A stretch of DNA of 64,000 nt, taken from Aedes albopictus. Lineage: Eukaryota > Arthropoda > Insecta > Diptera > Culicidae. The position numbers were made by a program, and so were the translations under genes. The stretch spans positions 14,041,346-14,105,345 of the forward strand of contig NC_085137.1 in NCBI RefSeq assembly GCF_035046485.1. The letters run 5' to 3'. Positions 49,148 to 60,149 of this stretch are shown here, one piece after another (positions within the stretch are counted from its first letter, which is position 1; every line of letters begins with the position of its first letter). A model generated the notes under the pieces. It ran no database searches and had not been told where the DNA came from. It saw nothing but the letters and a program-made list of their open reading frames with translations.

Positions 49148-49441
49148 CACACTAAGATCAGCTCGGTATTTTTCCAATGTTTTTACTGAGTTCTCAACAG
49201 CAGATTTAACTCGGTACACTCGATTGTTTCTTTTGCAGATATTCTGTAAATGAGTTACCGAGCTCAGCTAACAAACTGTCAAAAGTTGCTGATGCACGGT
49301 AAATATCCTTACTGGTGAACGGTAAATACGATTGCCGAATGTACCGAGATAAATCTGCTGTTGAAAACTCAGTAAAAAGATGGAAAAAATACTGAACTCA
49401 GTGAAAAAATTACTGAGCTACAACATCTGAATCTTAGTGTG
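49148..49441. mobile_element. 294-bp MITE, CACACT-ended family, TA target
   Basis: It begins CACACTAAGATCAGCTCGG and ends CTGAATCTTAGTGTG, with TA outside both ends (49146-49147, 49442-49443). Internal CAGCAGATTTAACTCGGTAC / GTACCGAGATAAATCTGCTG pair. Confidence 0.82.
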
Positions 49442-49787
49442 TAAGTCTTGGGATTGCAAAGACTTCAAGCTGTGCAGGCGAGTGGACGCGAAGGCATAAA
49501 CACAAGACTGCATTAAATCATTCAAGTGTTTGATCTGCTAAAGGATATCCAGACCACTTGATGCAGCCCAGCAACTGTTGTGCCAGGAAGTTACCGAGTG
49601 GGGGACGGATATTGCCATCATATCGGATCCATACCACGTATATGTCGGAAACGAGTGCAATACCCAGTCAACTAGTGATCCTATAAGATGTTGAATAAGA
49701 TGTTGAAGTGGAGGCGATATGCGTACATTTTACATGCGTCTAAATGGAGGCATGGACGCATATGGAGGCATGGACGCATAGTGGAGC

Positions 49788-50010
49788 CTCGTAGCCGTGC
49801 GGTTAGGGTCACCAAGCTTATAATCGCACCATGCTATGGGGTGAGGGTTCGATTCCCGCTTCGGGCGTTGAAACTTTTCGTGAGAATAGTTTCTTCCCCG
49901 TTTCCACTGGTGCATGCTCCGTTGTCCGTTGTCTAATGTTAAGTTTTAAACAGTCTGTACAGCCGAAAGCTGAAGACGTTGTCCGTGTCTTTTTTTTTTT
50001 TTAATATGGC
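49788..50010 (+). mobile_element. tRNA-derived SINE, third family
   Basis: A box TAGCCGTGCGGTTAGGGTC and B box GGGTTCGATTCCC, then a body with GCATGCTCCGTTGTCCGTTG and an end GACGTTGTCCGTGTC plus T-run. A head-only antisense copy lies at 50380-50492 and a body-only copy at 59552-59664. Just upstream ATGGAGGCATGGACGCAT is duplicated in tandem. Confidence 0.8.
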
Positions 50011-50379
50011 CTCCACTTTATCATCTTATGCAACACCATACACGATTAGTGGTTGTCTGGGTATGGACCACAACTCACGGTGAAAGCCGGTGGTGATATT
50101 ATCGGCGGACTTCAATGCCTGGGCTATGGAATGGGAAAGCCATTTCACGAACCAGCTAGTCATGCTCTGTCATGCTCAATGCCGATCGGTACAGATTGAA
50201 CTAGAGGGTAAGCGATGCCACAAGATGGCGGTCCACTTCAGCACTACAACAACAGCAGGCAGCGCAGGGTAGCCCTTTGCAGATAGAAATACTACATCGT
50301 CTTCAACCAGAGATTGGACAAACTGAACAAACTATAACATTAGAACAACAGACATCACACATAACACCTAGTGGCCCAA

Positions 50380-50492
50380 TGAAGAATTTTCCGTTTGACG
50401 AAAAGTTTTCTCCGACTGGAGCGAGAATCGAACCCACACTCCGAGGCTTATGAAACGCCTAGATGACTCTAGCCGCACGGCCACGAAGCTTA
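50380..50492 (-). mobile_element. SINE head, third family, antisense
   Basis: In reverse, TCGTGGCCGTGCGGCTAGAG (A box) and GTGGGTTCGATTCTCGCTCC (B box), followed by GAAAACTTTTCGTC as in the SINE at 49788. Confidence 0.75.
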
Positions 50493-50835
50493 CTGATATC
50501 ATTCTTCAACGAAATGGCATTTGGGCAGATGCTCTGGCGTGAACGAAATTTACTTGGTCTAAGCAGTGACGAGTTGGTAGCGGTGGAATGGGAGACCCCC
50601 GGTGCACTAAAGGTCTCATGCTATTGTGAACCTGCCCTGTATATGGGCTTGTCTATGGTCAAGGCTACGGATGTAGCGCGCACGCACGCAGTGATTAGAA
50701 GAGACATGAGCGGGTGGTCTTCGCGGCTGTCAAAGTTGTGCTCAAGACCAGAGGGGAAGCATAGAGGACTATTCCCATTACGCCGGGCCGGGACCGTGTC
50801 GGGCCTCGGCCGTGCCCCAGTCATTGATTTCTTAA

Positions 50836-51036
50836 GGTGAATATATGACGAAGCCACATGCCAAATTTTCAAAAGCACAAATCTAAAGAACCGATTGTCG
50901 GTTTGAGCTGAAAAGTTGATCGATTGGTTACCCGCTGGTGGTGACCAATCGATCAACTTTTCAGCTCAAACTGACATTCTGTTCTTCAGATTTGTGCTCT
51001 TGAAAATTCGCGTTGTGGCTTCGTTATGTATTCACC
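50836..51036. mobile_element. 201-bp palindromic MITE, TTAA target
   Basis: The ends GGTGAATATATGACGAAGCC and GGCTTCGTTATGTATTCACC face each other, and inner arms (GAGCTGAAAAGTTGATCGAT and complement) leave a tiny centre. TTAA lies on both sides (50832-50835, 51037-51040), a target typical of piggyBac-like transposition. Confidence 0.87.
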
Positions 51037-52340
51037 TTAAATGCGATTACTATGGCGTGTTTCACATCATACCGTGCCGGGGCTCTGGCGGGTCCCTGCC
51101 GGGCTAGTGAGAAGCATGCCATAGATATCGTTAGAAAGAAATCGGCATGGTCCAGGACCGGGGAAATGAGAAAAGCGCTTAAAGGCCTACTATAAGGACC
51201 TTTGTTAAGCTTTGTCAGAGTGCCCAACCCGTGGGTTGACGGCCAAGACAAGATGTGTAATGACTCCCATCGAGCAGTCTCCAAAGCTGCTGGAGAGTGT
51301 TGTCGAGGTACTTCCATGTCATGACCTGAGCCCTCGGCCTCCTTTGCTAGGAACGAAGACGGACGATGAGGAACTCGCGTGGATCGCTAAATACTTTAGC
51401 GTAGACAAGGCCAAAGGTCTGAATACAAGGAAACGTTTACTGGTGATTTATTGGTAACATCATATAGACGTTCGACTGTTGTGTGATGTGGCTTGAACGG
51501 AATGCGCAAGGGCCTGTTCATAAACCACGTAGACCAAATTTTGGTCATCTAAGACCCCCCCCCCTTCCCCCTAGTAGACTTTCGTCCATACCTGAAACGA
51601 GACCAGTCAATAGGTAGCTCGATATGGGGCCAAAACGGACCAGCTGCTGATTGGTTGATTTCATGCTATTAGAAAAAAGCAAAAACCATCCGGCCGTTCC
51701 CGACCGCGTGTGGACAGTGTTGTCAAAAGCGATTGAAAATACGGTCCACATACATTTTCATTATGGTATAAGTGCATTATAATAATGAAAGAGAATTATT
51801 TTTTTTCATTCGTAATAATTAATTAAATGTATTGAAAATTTAACAAAAAAATTCAACATTCAAAAACTGTTATTACAGAGATTGTTTCAACTGCTCGGGG
51901 GGTTGCTTTATCAATTCAATCTTACTCAAAACGAAAGATTGATTGAAAGATTGTTTTGTTCACTATTTTTTTGTATTTTTGTTAGAAATGAGCAGTTATA
52001 ATAACACCAAAAGAAGGTAATGAATCGGTGCCTTCTCGCTTCTTTTCGATGATGAATTTGGGAGTAGTCCTATTTTAAACAATTTGACCTTGTTTGTTTT
52101 GTAGCTGATGCTACAAAATAAAATAAAAAATTAAGCTTGAATAAAAACCGAAGACATTTTTTTCTCGTCAAAAAGTGTCAACGGTGACTATTTTGTATGA
52201 TAATCGTGATACGTGATCAATTTTGAAGAAAATCTAGCTTTAGCGTTAAGGTATTTTTTCCAAAGAATTATGTTTACAAATATCATTTAGAACTAATCCT
52301 TCATTAGTTTTGATTTACGAACACGCTATGGATAATCAAT

Positions 52341-54418
52341 GCTCTTCCGTTGGTAGGGCTTGAAGATGGCTGGAGGGACATCCGATCCGCTATAGGTAGT
52401 ACCTCGGTTACAGCACTAGGCTTCGCGACTCCGAATCACAGAAACGACTGGTACGACGGCGAATGTGAACAGTTGAAAAACGAGAAGAATGCAGCATGGG
52501 CGAGAATGCTGCAACACCGTACGAGAGCGAATGAGGCACGTTACAAACAGGCGCGGAACAGGCAGAACTCAGTCTTCCGGATGAAGAAGCGCCAACAGGA
52601 AGATCGAGATCGCGAAGCGATGGAAGAGCTGTACCGCGCTAAGGACACACGAAAGTTCTACGAGAAGCTGAACCGCTCGCGCAGAGGCTTTGTGCCACAA
52701 GCCGACATGTGCCGAGATAATCACGGGAATATTCTCACGAGCGAGTGTGAGGTGGTCGAGAGGTGGCGGCAGCATTACGATGAGCACCTCAATGGCGACG
52801 TTGCAAGTACCAAAGGTGGCGTGGTAACAGATCTAGGAGTATGTGCACAGGACGAAAGACTTCCGGCCCCTGACTTTCAAGAGATTGAGGAGGAGGTTGG
52901 CCGGTTGAAAAACAACAAAGCCGCTGGAGCAGATCAACTACCAAGCAAGCTTCTTAAATACGGTGGAGAAGCACTGGTGAGAGCACTACACTGGGTCATT
53001 ACCAAGATTTGGGAGAAGGAAGTATTACCGGAGGAATGGATGGAAGGTATCGTGTGTCCCATCTACAAAAAGGGCGACAAGTTGGATTGCGGGAACTACC
53101 GCGCGATCACACTACTGAGCGCTGCCTACAAGATACTCTCTCAAATTCTATGCCGCCGTCTATCACCGATTGCAAGAGAGTTCGTGGGGCAATATCAGGC
53201 TGGATTTATGGGTGAACGCGCTACAACGGACCAGAAGTTCACCATCCGCCAGGTGTTGCAGAAATGCCGCGAACACAACGTGCCCACACATCACTTGTTC
53301 ATCGATTTCAAATCGGCGTATGATACAATCGATCGAGAACAGCTATGGCAGATTATGCACGAATACGGATTCCCGGATAAACTGATACGGTTGATCAAGG
53401 CGACGATGGATCGAGTGATGTGCGTAGTTCGAGTATCAGGGACAATCTCGAGTCCCTTCGAATCTCGCAGAGGGCTACGGCAAGGTGATGGTCTTTCGTG
53501 CTTGCTGTTCAACATTGCTTTGGAGGGTGTAATAAGAAGAGCGGGGATAAACACGAGTGGGACGATTTTCACGAAGTCCGTTCAGCTGCTTGGTTTCGCC
53601 GATGATATTGATATTATTGCTCGTAAATTTGAGACGATGGCGGAAACGTACATCCGACTAAAGAGTGAAGCCAGGCGAATCGGATTAAACATTAATGTGT
53701 CGAAGACAAAGTACATGATGGCAAAGGGCTCCAGGGAGGAATCACCGCGCCCGCCACCCCGAATTCATATCGACGGTGATGAAATCGAGGCGGTTGAAGA
53801 AATCGTGTACTTGGGCTCACTGGTGACCGACGACAACGACACCAGCAGAGAAATTCAGAGGCGCATTGTGGCAGGAAATCGTGCCTACTTTGGACTCCGC
53901 AGAACTCTACGATCGAATAAAGTTCGCCGTAACACGAAGTTAACCATCTACAAAACGTTGATTAGACCGGTCGTCCTCTATGGGCACGAAACATGGACCC
54001 TACGTGCAGAGGACCAACGCGCTCTTGGAGTTTTCGAACGGAAGGTGCTGCGTACCATCTACGGCGGAGTGCAGATGGAAGACGGGACTTGGAGAAGGCG
54101 AATGAACCACGAGCTGAATCAGCTGCTGGGAGAACCAACTGTCGTCCATACCGCGAAAATCGGGAGGCTACGGTGGGCGGGTCACGTCATCAGGATGTCG
54201 GATAGCAACCCGACTAAAATGGTTCTCGAGAGTCATCCGACCGGTACAAGAAGACGTGAAGCGCAGCGAGCTAGGTGGGTCGACCAAGTGGAGGACGATC
54301 TGCGGACCCTACGCAGAGTGCGGAACTGGAGACAAACTGCCGTGGACCGAGTGGAATGGAGGCGGCTACTATGTACAGCAGAGGCCACCCCGGCCTTAGC
54401 CTGACCGGTAAGTAAGTA
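52341..54418 (+). mobile_element. 5'-truncated LINE insertion with 13-base TSD
   Basis: The insertion is bounded by identical ATGGATAATCAAT repeats (52328-52340 and 54419-54431). It ends in a short TAAG repeat typical of a LINE tail. The endonuclease part is missing, so it was truncated on arrival. The perfect duplication and unbroken frame mean it is young. Confidence 0.92.
52350..54404 (+). CDS. LINE ORF2 fragment, reverse transcriptase (684 codons)
   Basis: This is the reverse transcriptase of a non-LTR retrotransposon, which copies its own RNA at a nicked target. An Arg/Lys-rich linker fills residues 40-110. The polymerase core has CPIYKKGDKLDCGNYRAITL (236-255), motif A IDFKSAYD (318-325), motif B GLRQGDGLSCLLFN (375-388) and motif C FADD (416-419). 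A C-terminal region reads GRLRWAGHVIRM (605-616), with a final block rich in Trp and Arg. All catalytic Asp are present and no stop interrupts. The frame opens at a TTG beside the truncation point and has no natural start, and the endonuclease half is absent, so it is unlikely to move on its own. The clade is not settled; RTE/I-like is possible. Confidence 0.9.
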   Translation: MVGLEDGWRDIRSAIGSTSVTALGFATPNHRNDWYDGECEQLKNEKNAAWARMLQHRTRANEARYKQARNRQNSVFRMKKRQQEDRDREAMEELYRAKDTRKFYEKLNRSRRGFVPQADMCRDNHGNILTSECEVVERWRQHYDEHLNGDVASTKGGVVTDLGVCAQDERLPAPDFQEIEEEVGRLKNNKAAGADQLPSKLLKYGGEALVRALHWVITKIWEKEVLPEEWMEGIVCPIYKKGDKLDCGNYRAITLLSAAYKILSQILCRRLSPIAREFVGQYQAGFMGERATTDQKFTIRQVLQKCREHNVPTHHLFIDFKSAYDTIDREQLWQIMHEYGFPDKLIRLIKATMDRVMCVVRVSGTISSPFESRRGLRQGDGLSCLLFNIALEGVIRRAGINTSGTIFTKSVQLLGFADDIDIIARKFETMAETYIRLKSEARRIGLNINVSKTKYMMAKGSREESPRPPPRIHIDGDEIEAVEEIVYLGSLVTDDNDTSREIQRRIVAGNRAYFGLRRTLRSNKVRRNTKLTIYKTLIRPVVLYGHETWTLRAEDQRALGVFERKVLRTIYGGVQMEDGTWRRRMNHELNQLLGEPTVVHTAKIGRLRWAGHVIRMSDSNPTKMVLESHPTGTRRREAQRARWVDQVEDDLRTLRRVRNWRQTAVDRVEWRRLLCTAEATPALA

Positions 54419-54746
54419 ATGGATAATCAATTATGGAACTTTCCTTCATTCGCCCGTCCCCCTAAACTCATGACAAAATTTATGAGCACTTCTCATTCAT
54501 GTTTAATCCGTAAAAACTTGAATCTTGAAGCAACATAAAATGTTTGGCAACACGTGCCCGAACGACGATCGGAGCGAAACGTAAATAAACAACAAACATT
54601 TTGGAAGAAAAGAAGATCAATAAGAAGCCAGTTGTCCGGTCTCGTCTCAGGTCCATACAAACATTTTAAAATTTGTATGGAGCGTAGACTTTGGCCAGAC
54701 CCCCCCTCCCCTTAAAAAGTCTACGTGGTTTATGAACGCCCCCCAA

Positions 54747-56480
54747 GCTTACCCTGGGTGAAGCGGTCCATAAATAAACCATGTTGTTCATCGGAGATCG
54801 TTTGAAGATTGAACTTTGAAAATCATAACAAAGCATTGGCGGAGGACATTGTTCCTAGCTACTGCAGAGCCAACGGCAATTCCAGAACCCAAACAACAGA
54901 GCTAGCTGAATAACAACTTCTTAAGCTAAAGTTTGTTTAAGAATAGTTTGTTCCCACTCTTGTACAGCAAAAAAAAATGTTGTTGGAGTAAATCATCCTT
55001 GAAACCACCTGTTTTGTTTATTATGCAAGAAAAGTACTACACATCGCAGTGCAATATAGCTGATTGAGCTACTTTAGATTAAAGTTGAATTGAATACGCT
55101 TTGAGACCTAGGATAATTGACCGGGGATTTTCACCCGGCGTTTAGAATAGTTTTATTGTCTGAAATAATTTTGAAGATAAAGGTGCCCTGGAATATTGGC
55201 ATAACCAACGTCTAGATGACAATGAGAAATGTGTAGTGTAATAATTGGAATCGGGTAATCGAAAGAACTTGCAATACAACTTACAACAGTACACAAGGAC
55301 TTCGGAAATTTTACATTCTTCCCAACCTTGTGTTCAATAGATATTAGAAATTCATCGGAGTACATGTCAACGAGCAATTCTACAAATCCATCAGATTATG
55401 TATGTCACAGATATTCCATTGGCATCTTGACAGAATTAGTGCGACTGTAAACTGATGTCTGATTCTGCTGATTCTGCTATAAAACCCTGTTTGAATCAGG
55501 CAATTAATTTTTTTTTGTTTTGTATTGTTTGTGCGGTAACATTTCATGATTCCCCGTTTTTTAATAAAAAACGATTTATTTTCCATTAACTTGACCATGT
55601 TCTGTGACGTTACGCGATGAATAGAAGATGTAGTGATTTTGGTTCGAATGAAATTTTGAGAGTAGTTCAATTTAGTTTTTCTTTTTGGTTTGTTTTCAGT
55701 TTTATTCAATGTATAATGAGTCATCGCAACAACCGGTTCGTGAAAATACCAGAGCTTATTTCCAATCGAAAGAATACGTGTGTCGTACGTGAAAAGAAAA
55801 TTAAACCGAAAACAAACAGTTTGAAGCCGTTTGAAGACTAAAACCAAGAGTAGTATATAATAGTAATGAATGAATGTTAGAGATATTTTTTGTTTGATTA
55901 TTCTTAGTCTATACTTCCACGTCAAATAGAAAGGAAAATATACTAACATGTAAGCAAATATATGAAGTATGAAATGTAATAAGATATCGTAAAAAAAGTA
56001 ACAAATCTCCTGAAGTCTAGTATTATTGCCTAATAATATAATACCATGGAAAATCATTACTTGTTAATAGTCGAATAGTATCGAGAGAGATGAATTGGAT
56101 TTGAACTGGGTGTAGATTTCAAAAAATGATCACATTTTCCTGTAGTTGTTTCCCGACGAATCAAAAACGGAATTCTATCGCTTTCGACAGAGGTTTAAGC
56201 GATTCACGCGCGTGTCTATTCAATGTCTCTCGGAGGGTCTAACCAAATCTCACGTAACTCTGCCATCGCAGAGCAAACAAATAAAGTTCATCTTAGTTGC
56301 GATCTCGGGACTGTGTGTTGGTGGTAGTAACAGTTGTTTGTAATGGTTGTATTCAGGTTTTGTAAGAATTGTTGAATTACATTCGATCACGATTGTTCTG
56401 TAGTAACGTAATAACTGTACTTTGTTCCTCAAACAAAACGAAATCATAAACCTGCCTACGGATGGGAACTGAGCACGTAC
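54747..56480 (-). other. Syt1 intron next to the C2A exon
   Basis: No repeat or known gene is recognised. A 225-codon minus-strand frame (55380-56057) is AT-rich and low in complexity, and matches no family I know. It starts at an ATG but has no supporting feature. Confidence 0.4.
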
Positions 56481-56657
56481 CTGACCGCCTTCGCCTTCGA
56501 CGCTCTGCAGCTCTCGCCACTCTTCGATGGTTTGGGCCAAATCGATCTGGCACAGGGGTACCTTGACTTCTCCGATCTGGTCGTGCTTGGAGAATCGATC
56601 GAAATCGAATATGGCAAACACTAGGGTTTTGTTCATCGCGTCGGCATACGGAAGGCT
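56481..56657 (-). CDS. Syt1: Synaptotagmin 1, second C2A exon
   Basis: This exon has 59 codons, phase 0 at both ends. [20 protein letters not shown] enters calcium-binding loop 3, whose ligands are the Asp of FDFD and [23 protein letters not shown] closes the C2A sandwich, and the interdomain linker QSVEGEGGQ ends the exon. The acceptor is CTATAG/AGCCTT and the donor GTCAG/GTACGT. It is joined to C2B across a 25.5-kb intron. C2A binds phosphatidylserine membranes in a calcium-dependent way, and all five expected acidic ligands of C2A are present across the two C2A exons. Confidence 0.96.
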
Positions 56658-57165
56658 CTATAGTTGGCAGGAAAAGTTTATCCCACGGTTGGAAAAAAAA
56701 AGAGGAAAAAAACACGTAGGTGAATTAGTTTATTGAGGGTTTAGTTAAAAGTCTTGAACACATCCTTACACATAGACAATCAGTTTACCACACATATTAT
56801 AGACAGACCAAGTATTTCTAGCCTAGAGTCTTGGGGCTGTAGCGAAACTTATTGAGCTAAGAACTGTAGGTTTGTTAGTATATCTGAATTTGTGAAGTTG
56901 TGTACCTAACGGAGAAATTCTGGAATAATGGAATGAGCAATGGATACATGGGAAATGCTCACAAAGAATAATGGGAAGAAATACGGTGTTCGAACAAATA
57001 CGGTAAGTGCAAGACGCGAAAGTGGAAGTGGTGAGATCGTTCTAGTAACAATATTTGAGAAAACTATGACGGAACCTATGAGACTTTTGAAGAAGATCGA
57101 AACAAGGCACTACTAACTTAATAACTAAAACAGAGACAAGATTTTTTTGTCATGGTTCAACTTAC

Positions 57166-57360
57166 CTTGAATGTGAATGATTCGTTAAATACCGGATTAA
57201 GAGTTTTCCTATGGACTTTCGTTTCGAACTTTTTCTTCTTGTCTGGGAGTAGATAGACTTTCACGTAAGGATCAGACGTGCCTCCCATGTCAAGAGCTGG
57301 CAATTCTTCCGCTTGGATTACTGTCACAGTTAGGGCATTCGCATTGAAATCATATTCAAG
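57166..57360 (-). CDS. Syt1: Synaptotagmin 1, first C2A exon
   Basis: This exon has 65 codons, phase 0. [20 protein letters not shown] begins the C2 fold. [18 protein letters not shown] is loop 1 with two calcium-binding Asp. The basic strand [13 protein letters not shown] and [11 protein letters not shown] complete the exon. The acceptor is TTTCAG/CTTGAA and the donor TTCAAG/GTAAGT, both strong. Flanking introns are 58 and 508 bases. Confidence 0.97.
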
Positions 57361-57418
57361 CTGAAATCAAAAAGGTGTTTTTAACGGTCAAACCTCGAGA
57401 TGACCTAAAATTCCTCAC

Positions 57419-57517
57419 CTTATATTGTAGTTTGCCTAGTTTCTGTTCACTTTGCTTACTTTCTCCTTCGTCTTGTTCTTCTGCGTTCTCAGTCAGTTCT
57501 TCCATGTCCGGTTGCAC
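57419..57517 (-). CDS. Syt1: Synaptotagmin 1, linker exon
   Basis: This exon has 33 codons, VQPDMEELTENAEEQDEGES to QKLGKLQYK, the acidic then basic linker between the membrane anchor and C2A. The acceptor is TTTTTAG/GTGCAA and the donor TATAAG/GTGAGG. Phase 0 on both sides fits the preceding SAYKEK and the following LEYDF. Confidence 0.95.
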
Positions 57518-57831
57518 CTAAAAACGCGATTGGTTTTGGTGTTTTTTTTTTCGCGCCACGCAGAGAAAAGAAAAAGATGTAGTTGAGGGTGCTCTCACAA
57601 GATCTCCCGCTCAGCGATGGAACAGGTGGGACATCTACTAACATCGATATAGAACAATACGCTAATAGTTATGATAAGTAGCATCTAGATTGGTTCAGCT
57701 TTAAAAGAGGGTTTACAACAAATACAACAGATTCTTTTTTGTTTGCTTTGTTTCTGGTTAGATTAGTGAACGCACATATTACAATGCACCTGTACACTGA
57801 CACATTTAATGAATGAGATTCTACTGAATAC

Positions 57832-58115
57832 CTTTTCTTTGTATGCTGAACCTAATAATTGTACCGATTTCAGATCGACTCCTTTCATGCCCTTCTTGCC
57901 ATCTTTGGAGCGTCTCTTGCGGAAGCAGCGTCGGATGCAGAAGCCACATATGCCGAGGATGATCAGGAGGACCACGATTATGATCGACACCAGGCCCCAC
58001 GTTGGTATGCCCATTTCGCTTGCCAGGGCCTCGGTGATCTCTGCCGCTTTGTCGCCAATCTTCTCCGCTTCGCCTTTCGTTGGCGATGCGGTGCTTCCAA
58101 GCTCGTCATTTTCGT
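57832..58115 (-). CDS. Syt1: Synaptotagmin 1, transmembrane exon
   Basis: This exon has 94 whole codons plus two bases of a split first codon. An acidic luminal part (ENDELGSTASPTKGEAEK) comes first. The membrane helix follows at about residues 41-60 of this piece, IIIVVLLIILGICGF, ending in a Cys cluster (CGFCIRRC) that is palmitoylated in the family. Then comes the stop-transfer run RKRRSKDGKKGMKG and the conserved SVQLLGSAYKEK. The acceptor is TTTCAG/ACGAAA and the donor GAAAAG/GTATTC. The exon begins inside a codon, so at least one upstream exon with the start Met is missing. None is evident up to 64000. Confidence 0.95.
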
Positions 58116-59219
58116 CTGAAATGGGAAATCGGAAAATTTTATAAGCTCATATTCACTATAATGTAGAAGAATTTTCTGGTGCTCTTACAACTTAATCTTA
58201 AGATGCTGGACTTAAAGTTCAGACTAGAATTTTCGACAACAAACATCACACCCACCACATCATATCGAGAACCTGGGCTTCAATCTAGACGTTATCTAAA
58301 CCCCCACGAAAGACAAGACGATGAGAAATTTACGACCGCCATCCCATCCCAGATAATATTAGGACGGCGGAAAAGCATTCCTTAATATGATGTGGATCAC
58401 CACCACAACCGCCAACCAGTTGCTCGGGGCGGGCTGCTGCTTATCTCATTCTCATTTGCATGACCGAATGCACCTCCGCGCTGTTTCTCTATTGGGAACA
58501 CGTAATACGACGTAGCCTTCGCTTTATTTTTATCTCGTTCAAATCAATTGAAATCAATGTCGGGTGCAGATCTCATTATACATAACGAGGCGGAGGACGA
58601 AGGATATAGAAAAACTATGGAAACAGGTGAATTTTTCTATCCTCACAAGACTATTTCAACTAACTGTAGCTGTTCCTTAAGTGCATAAAACATTATTTTT
58701 AATGGATGGTTAATTGAAATAGTTGAATATAATTAGTACAAATGATAAAGGTTTAGTTTCAAGGCGTACACCGCTCGCAATGTTTATCTACGACTCTAGT
58801 TTTTAATTAAATCCCGTCTCCCAGATCTGTCACTCAGATCCTTAATTCAACGAGTGTAACGATATTATAATTTTTGTTGGACCGAACATCCTTACCAGTT
58901 ATTTAGTTGTTTTGTGTTGATGAATTGATTTGACATTCTTCAAGTCTATCAGTGTGGAAATTGGATCATTGCTCCACAAGCATCCTCGATATGCAAGTGC
59001 TTATTCAGGCATTCCTTCGACCTTTCCATCGCCTCATGTCCTTCGATAAAAATGTTGGACCCGTGGCTCAAAACCTTTACCTTTTTTTACCTGAGAATTT
59101 CAAAACTCGGTTACAAACTTGGTGTCTTTGGCAAAGTTGCTCCAAACAACATTTTCTACAACTTTTGTAAATACACCAATCTCGTATCTTGAAAAATTCA
59201 TTTCATTTTTCACAAAAGT
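58116..59219 (-). other. Syt1: Syt1 upstream intron, proximal part
   Basis: No coding exon for the Syt1 N-terminus, repeat or RNA gene was recognised. 58440-58610 is somewhat less AT-rich. Confidence 0.4.
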
Positions 59220-59223
59220 TTAA

Positions 59224-59424
59224 GGACAAGGTATTTGGAGTACATTGCTCAAAATTTCTAGAGCACCGTTTTTTAGAACCGTTGAACGGATTTGGATTAA
59301 AATTCATCACGCTGTTGACAACCACTGAACAATTAGCGTGATGCATTTTCATCCAAATCCGTTCAACGGTTCTAAAAAACGGTGCTCTAGAAATTTTGAG
59401 CTATGTACTCCAAATACCTTGTCC
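59224..59424. mobile_element. 201-bp palindromic MITE, TTAA target
   Basis: The ends GGACAAGGTATTTGGAGTAC and GTACTCCAAATACCTTGTCC are perfect inverse copies. The arms run about 87 bases, with GGATTTGGAT/ATCCAAATCC near the short centre. TTAA sits at both edges (59220-59223, 59425-59428). It has the same length and target as the element at 50836 but different ends. Confidence 0.9.
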
Positions 59425-59551
59425 TTAAAAGAAGCTCCTTATTATAGTGAAAAACTTTCTCGAAGACACCATGACGCTAAACTTCATAGTAAAAAAAGTT
59501 AGTAATCAGGTGCGCTAAAATGACAAAATCAGCCACTGTGCGCAGCTGTCA

Positions 59552-59664
59552 GGAAAAGTTTTCGGATGTGCCACTGGGCTTTGCATGCTAGTCCGTTGTC
59601 TAGTATCGTGCATCCTTCAAAGAGTGACTAGCTCACTGGGAGCATTAAACGTGTCCGTGTCTTT
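59552..59664 (+). mobile_element. SINE body fragment, third family
   Basis: GCATGCTAGTCCGTTGTCTA and CGTGTCCGTGTCTTTTA correspond to the 3' half of the SINE at 49788. The tRNA-like head is missing. Confidence 0.6.
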
Positions 59665-59851
59665 TAAAACATTACCTATATGGAATTCAGGGATATCGAG
59701 GTATTCAAGGTTAGGCTCACGGGAAACCCATGTGAAACCGACACAAAAAATCCCTTAAGGCCCCCTGAAATCCCCAGAATTCCTTTCAAGTTCCACTCAA
59801 ACCACTTCAAAACGCCTTGGAACCCATCAGAAATCCCCCTGAAACCACAGG

Positions 59852-60149
59852 CAGGGATGGGAACATTCACTTGCAAAGAGTTACACTCACTTGCTGTTTT
59901 CTCAGCTCAGAAGCATGCAATCAAGAAACGATGTATGGACGTCGCCATACATTCACCTCGTGGAGAGTGCCTTCACAGCTCCCTCACGGCTTTAGGATGC
60001 GTGTGCCACCCCTACTCTATTCGGCAAACTTTTAGCCAAAACCACAAGGCAAACGTCGTCCATACATCGTTTCTTGATTACTACACGCTTCTGAGCTGAG
60101 AAAACAGCAAGTCAGTGTGACTCTTTACAAGTGAGTGTTCCCATCCTTG
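59852..60149. mobile_element. 298-bp hAT-type MITE with 8-base TSD
   Basis: It starts CAGGGATGGGAACATTCACT and ends AGTGTTCCCATCCTTG, with long complementary arms (TTTTCTCAGCTCAGAAGC and inverse, CGATGTATGGACG and inverse). The 8-base duplication ACCACAGG flanks it exactly (59844-59851, 60150-60157), diagnostic of hAT transposition. Confidence 0.93.

Larger units (their letters stand above)
50060..51457 (+). pseudogene. LINE relic: endonuclease end to pre-RT linker
   Basis: VVILSADFNAWAMEWESHFTN (50092-50152) is the DFNAW...EW...TN signature of an apurinic-type endonuclease domain. Far downstream, 51225-51450 reads TRCVMTPIEQSPKLLESVVEV and then DDEELAWIAKYFSVDKAKGLN, the linker just before reverse transcriptase in R1/LOA-like elements. 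Between them the frame is broken, and a SINE head (50380) and a palindromic MITE (50836) intervene. It may be the 5' part of the same kind of element as 47240. Confidence 0.65.
51510..54743. mobile_element. MITE-like element split by a LINE
   Basis: The outer ends read GGGCCTGTTCATAAACCACG and CGTGGTTTATGAACGCCCCC, inverted. A likely 3-base duplication CAA flanks them (51507-51509, 54744-54746). CATACAAA/TTTGTATGG and C-run motifs match the smaller MITE at 61683. Without the LINE and its target duplication it would be about 1.14 kb. Confidence 0.75.

Noticed and set aside
57809..58144. Plus-strand frames opposite the transmembrane exon
   Set aside because: They are shadows of the Syt1 coding exon.
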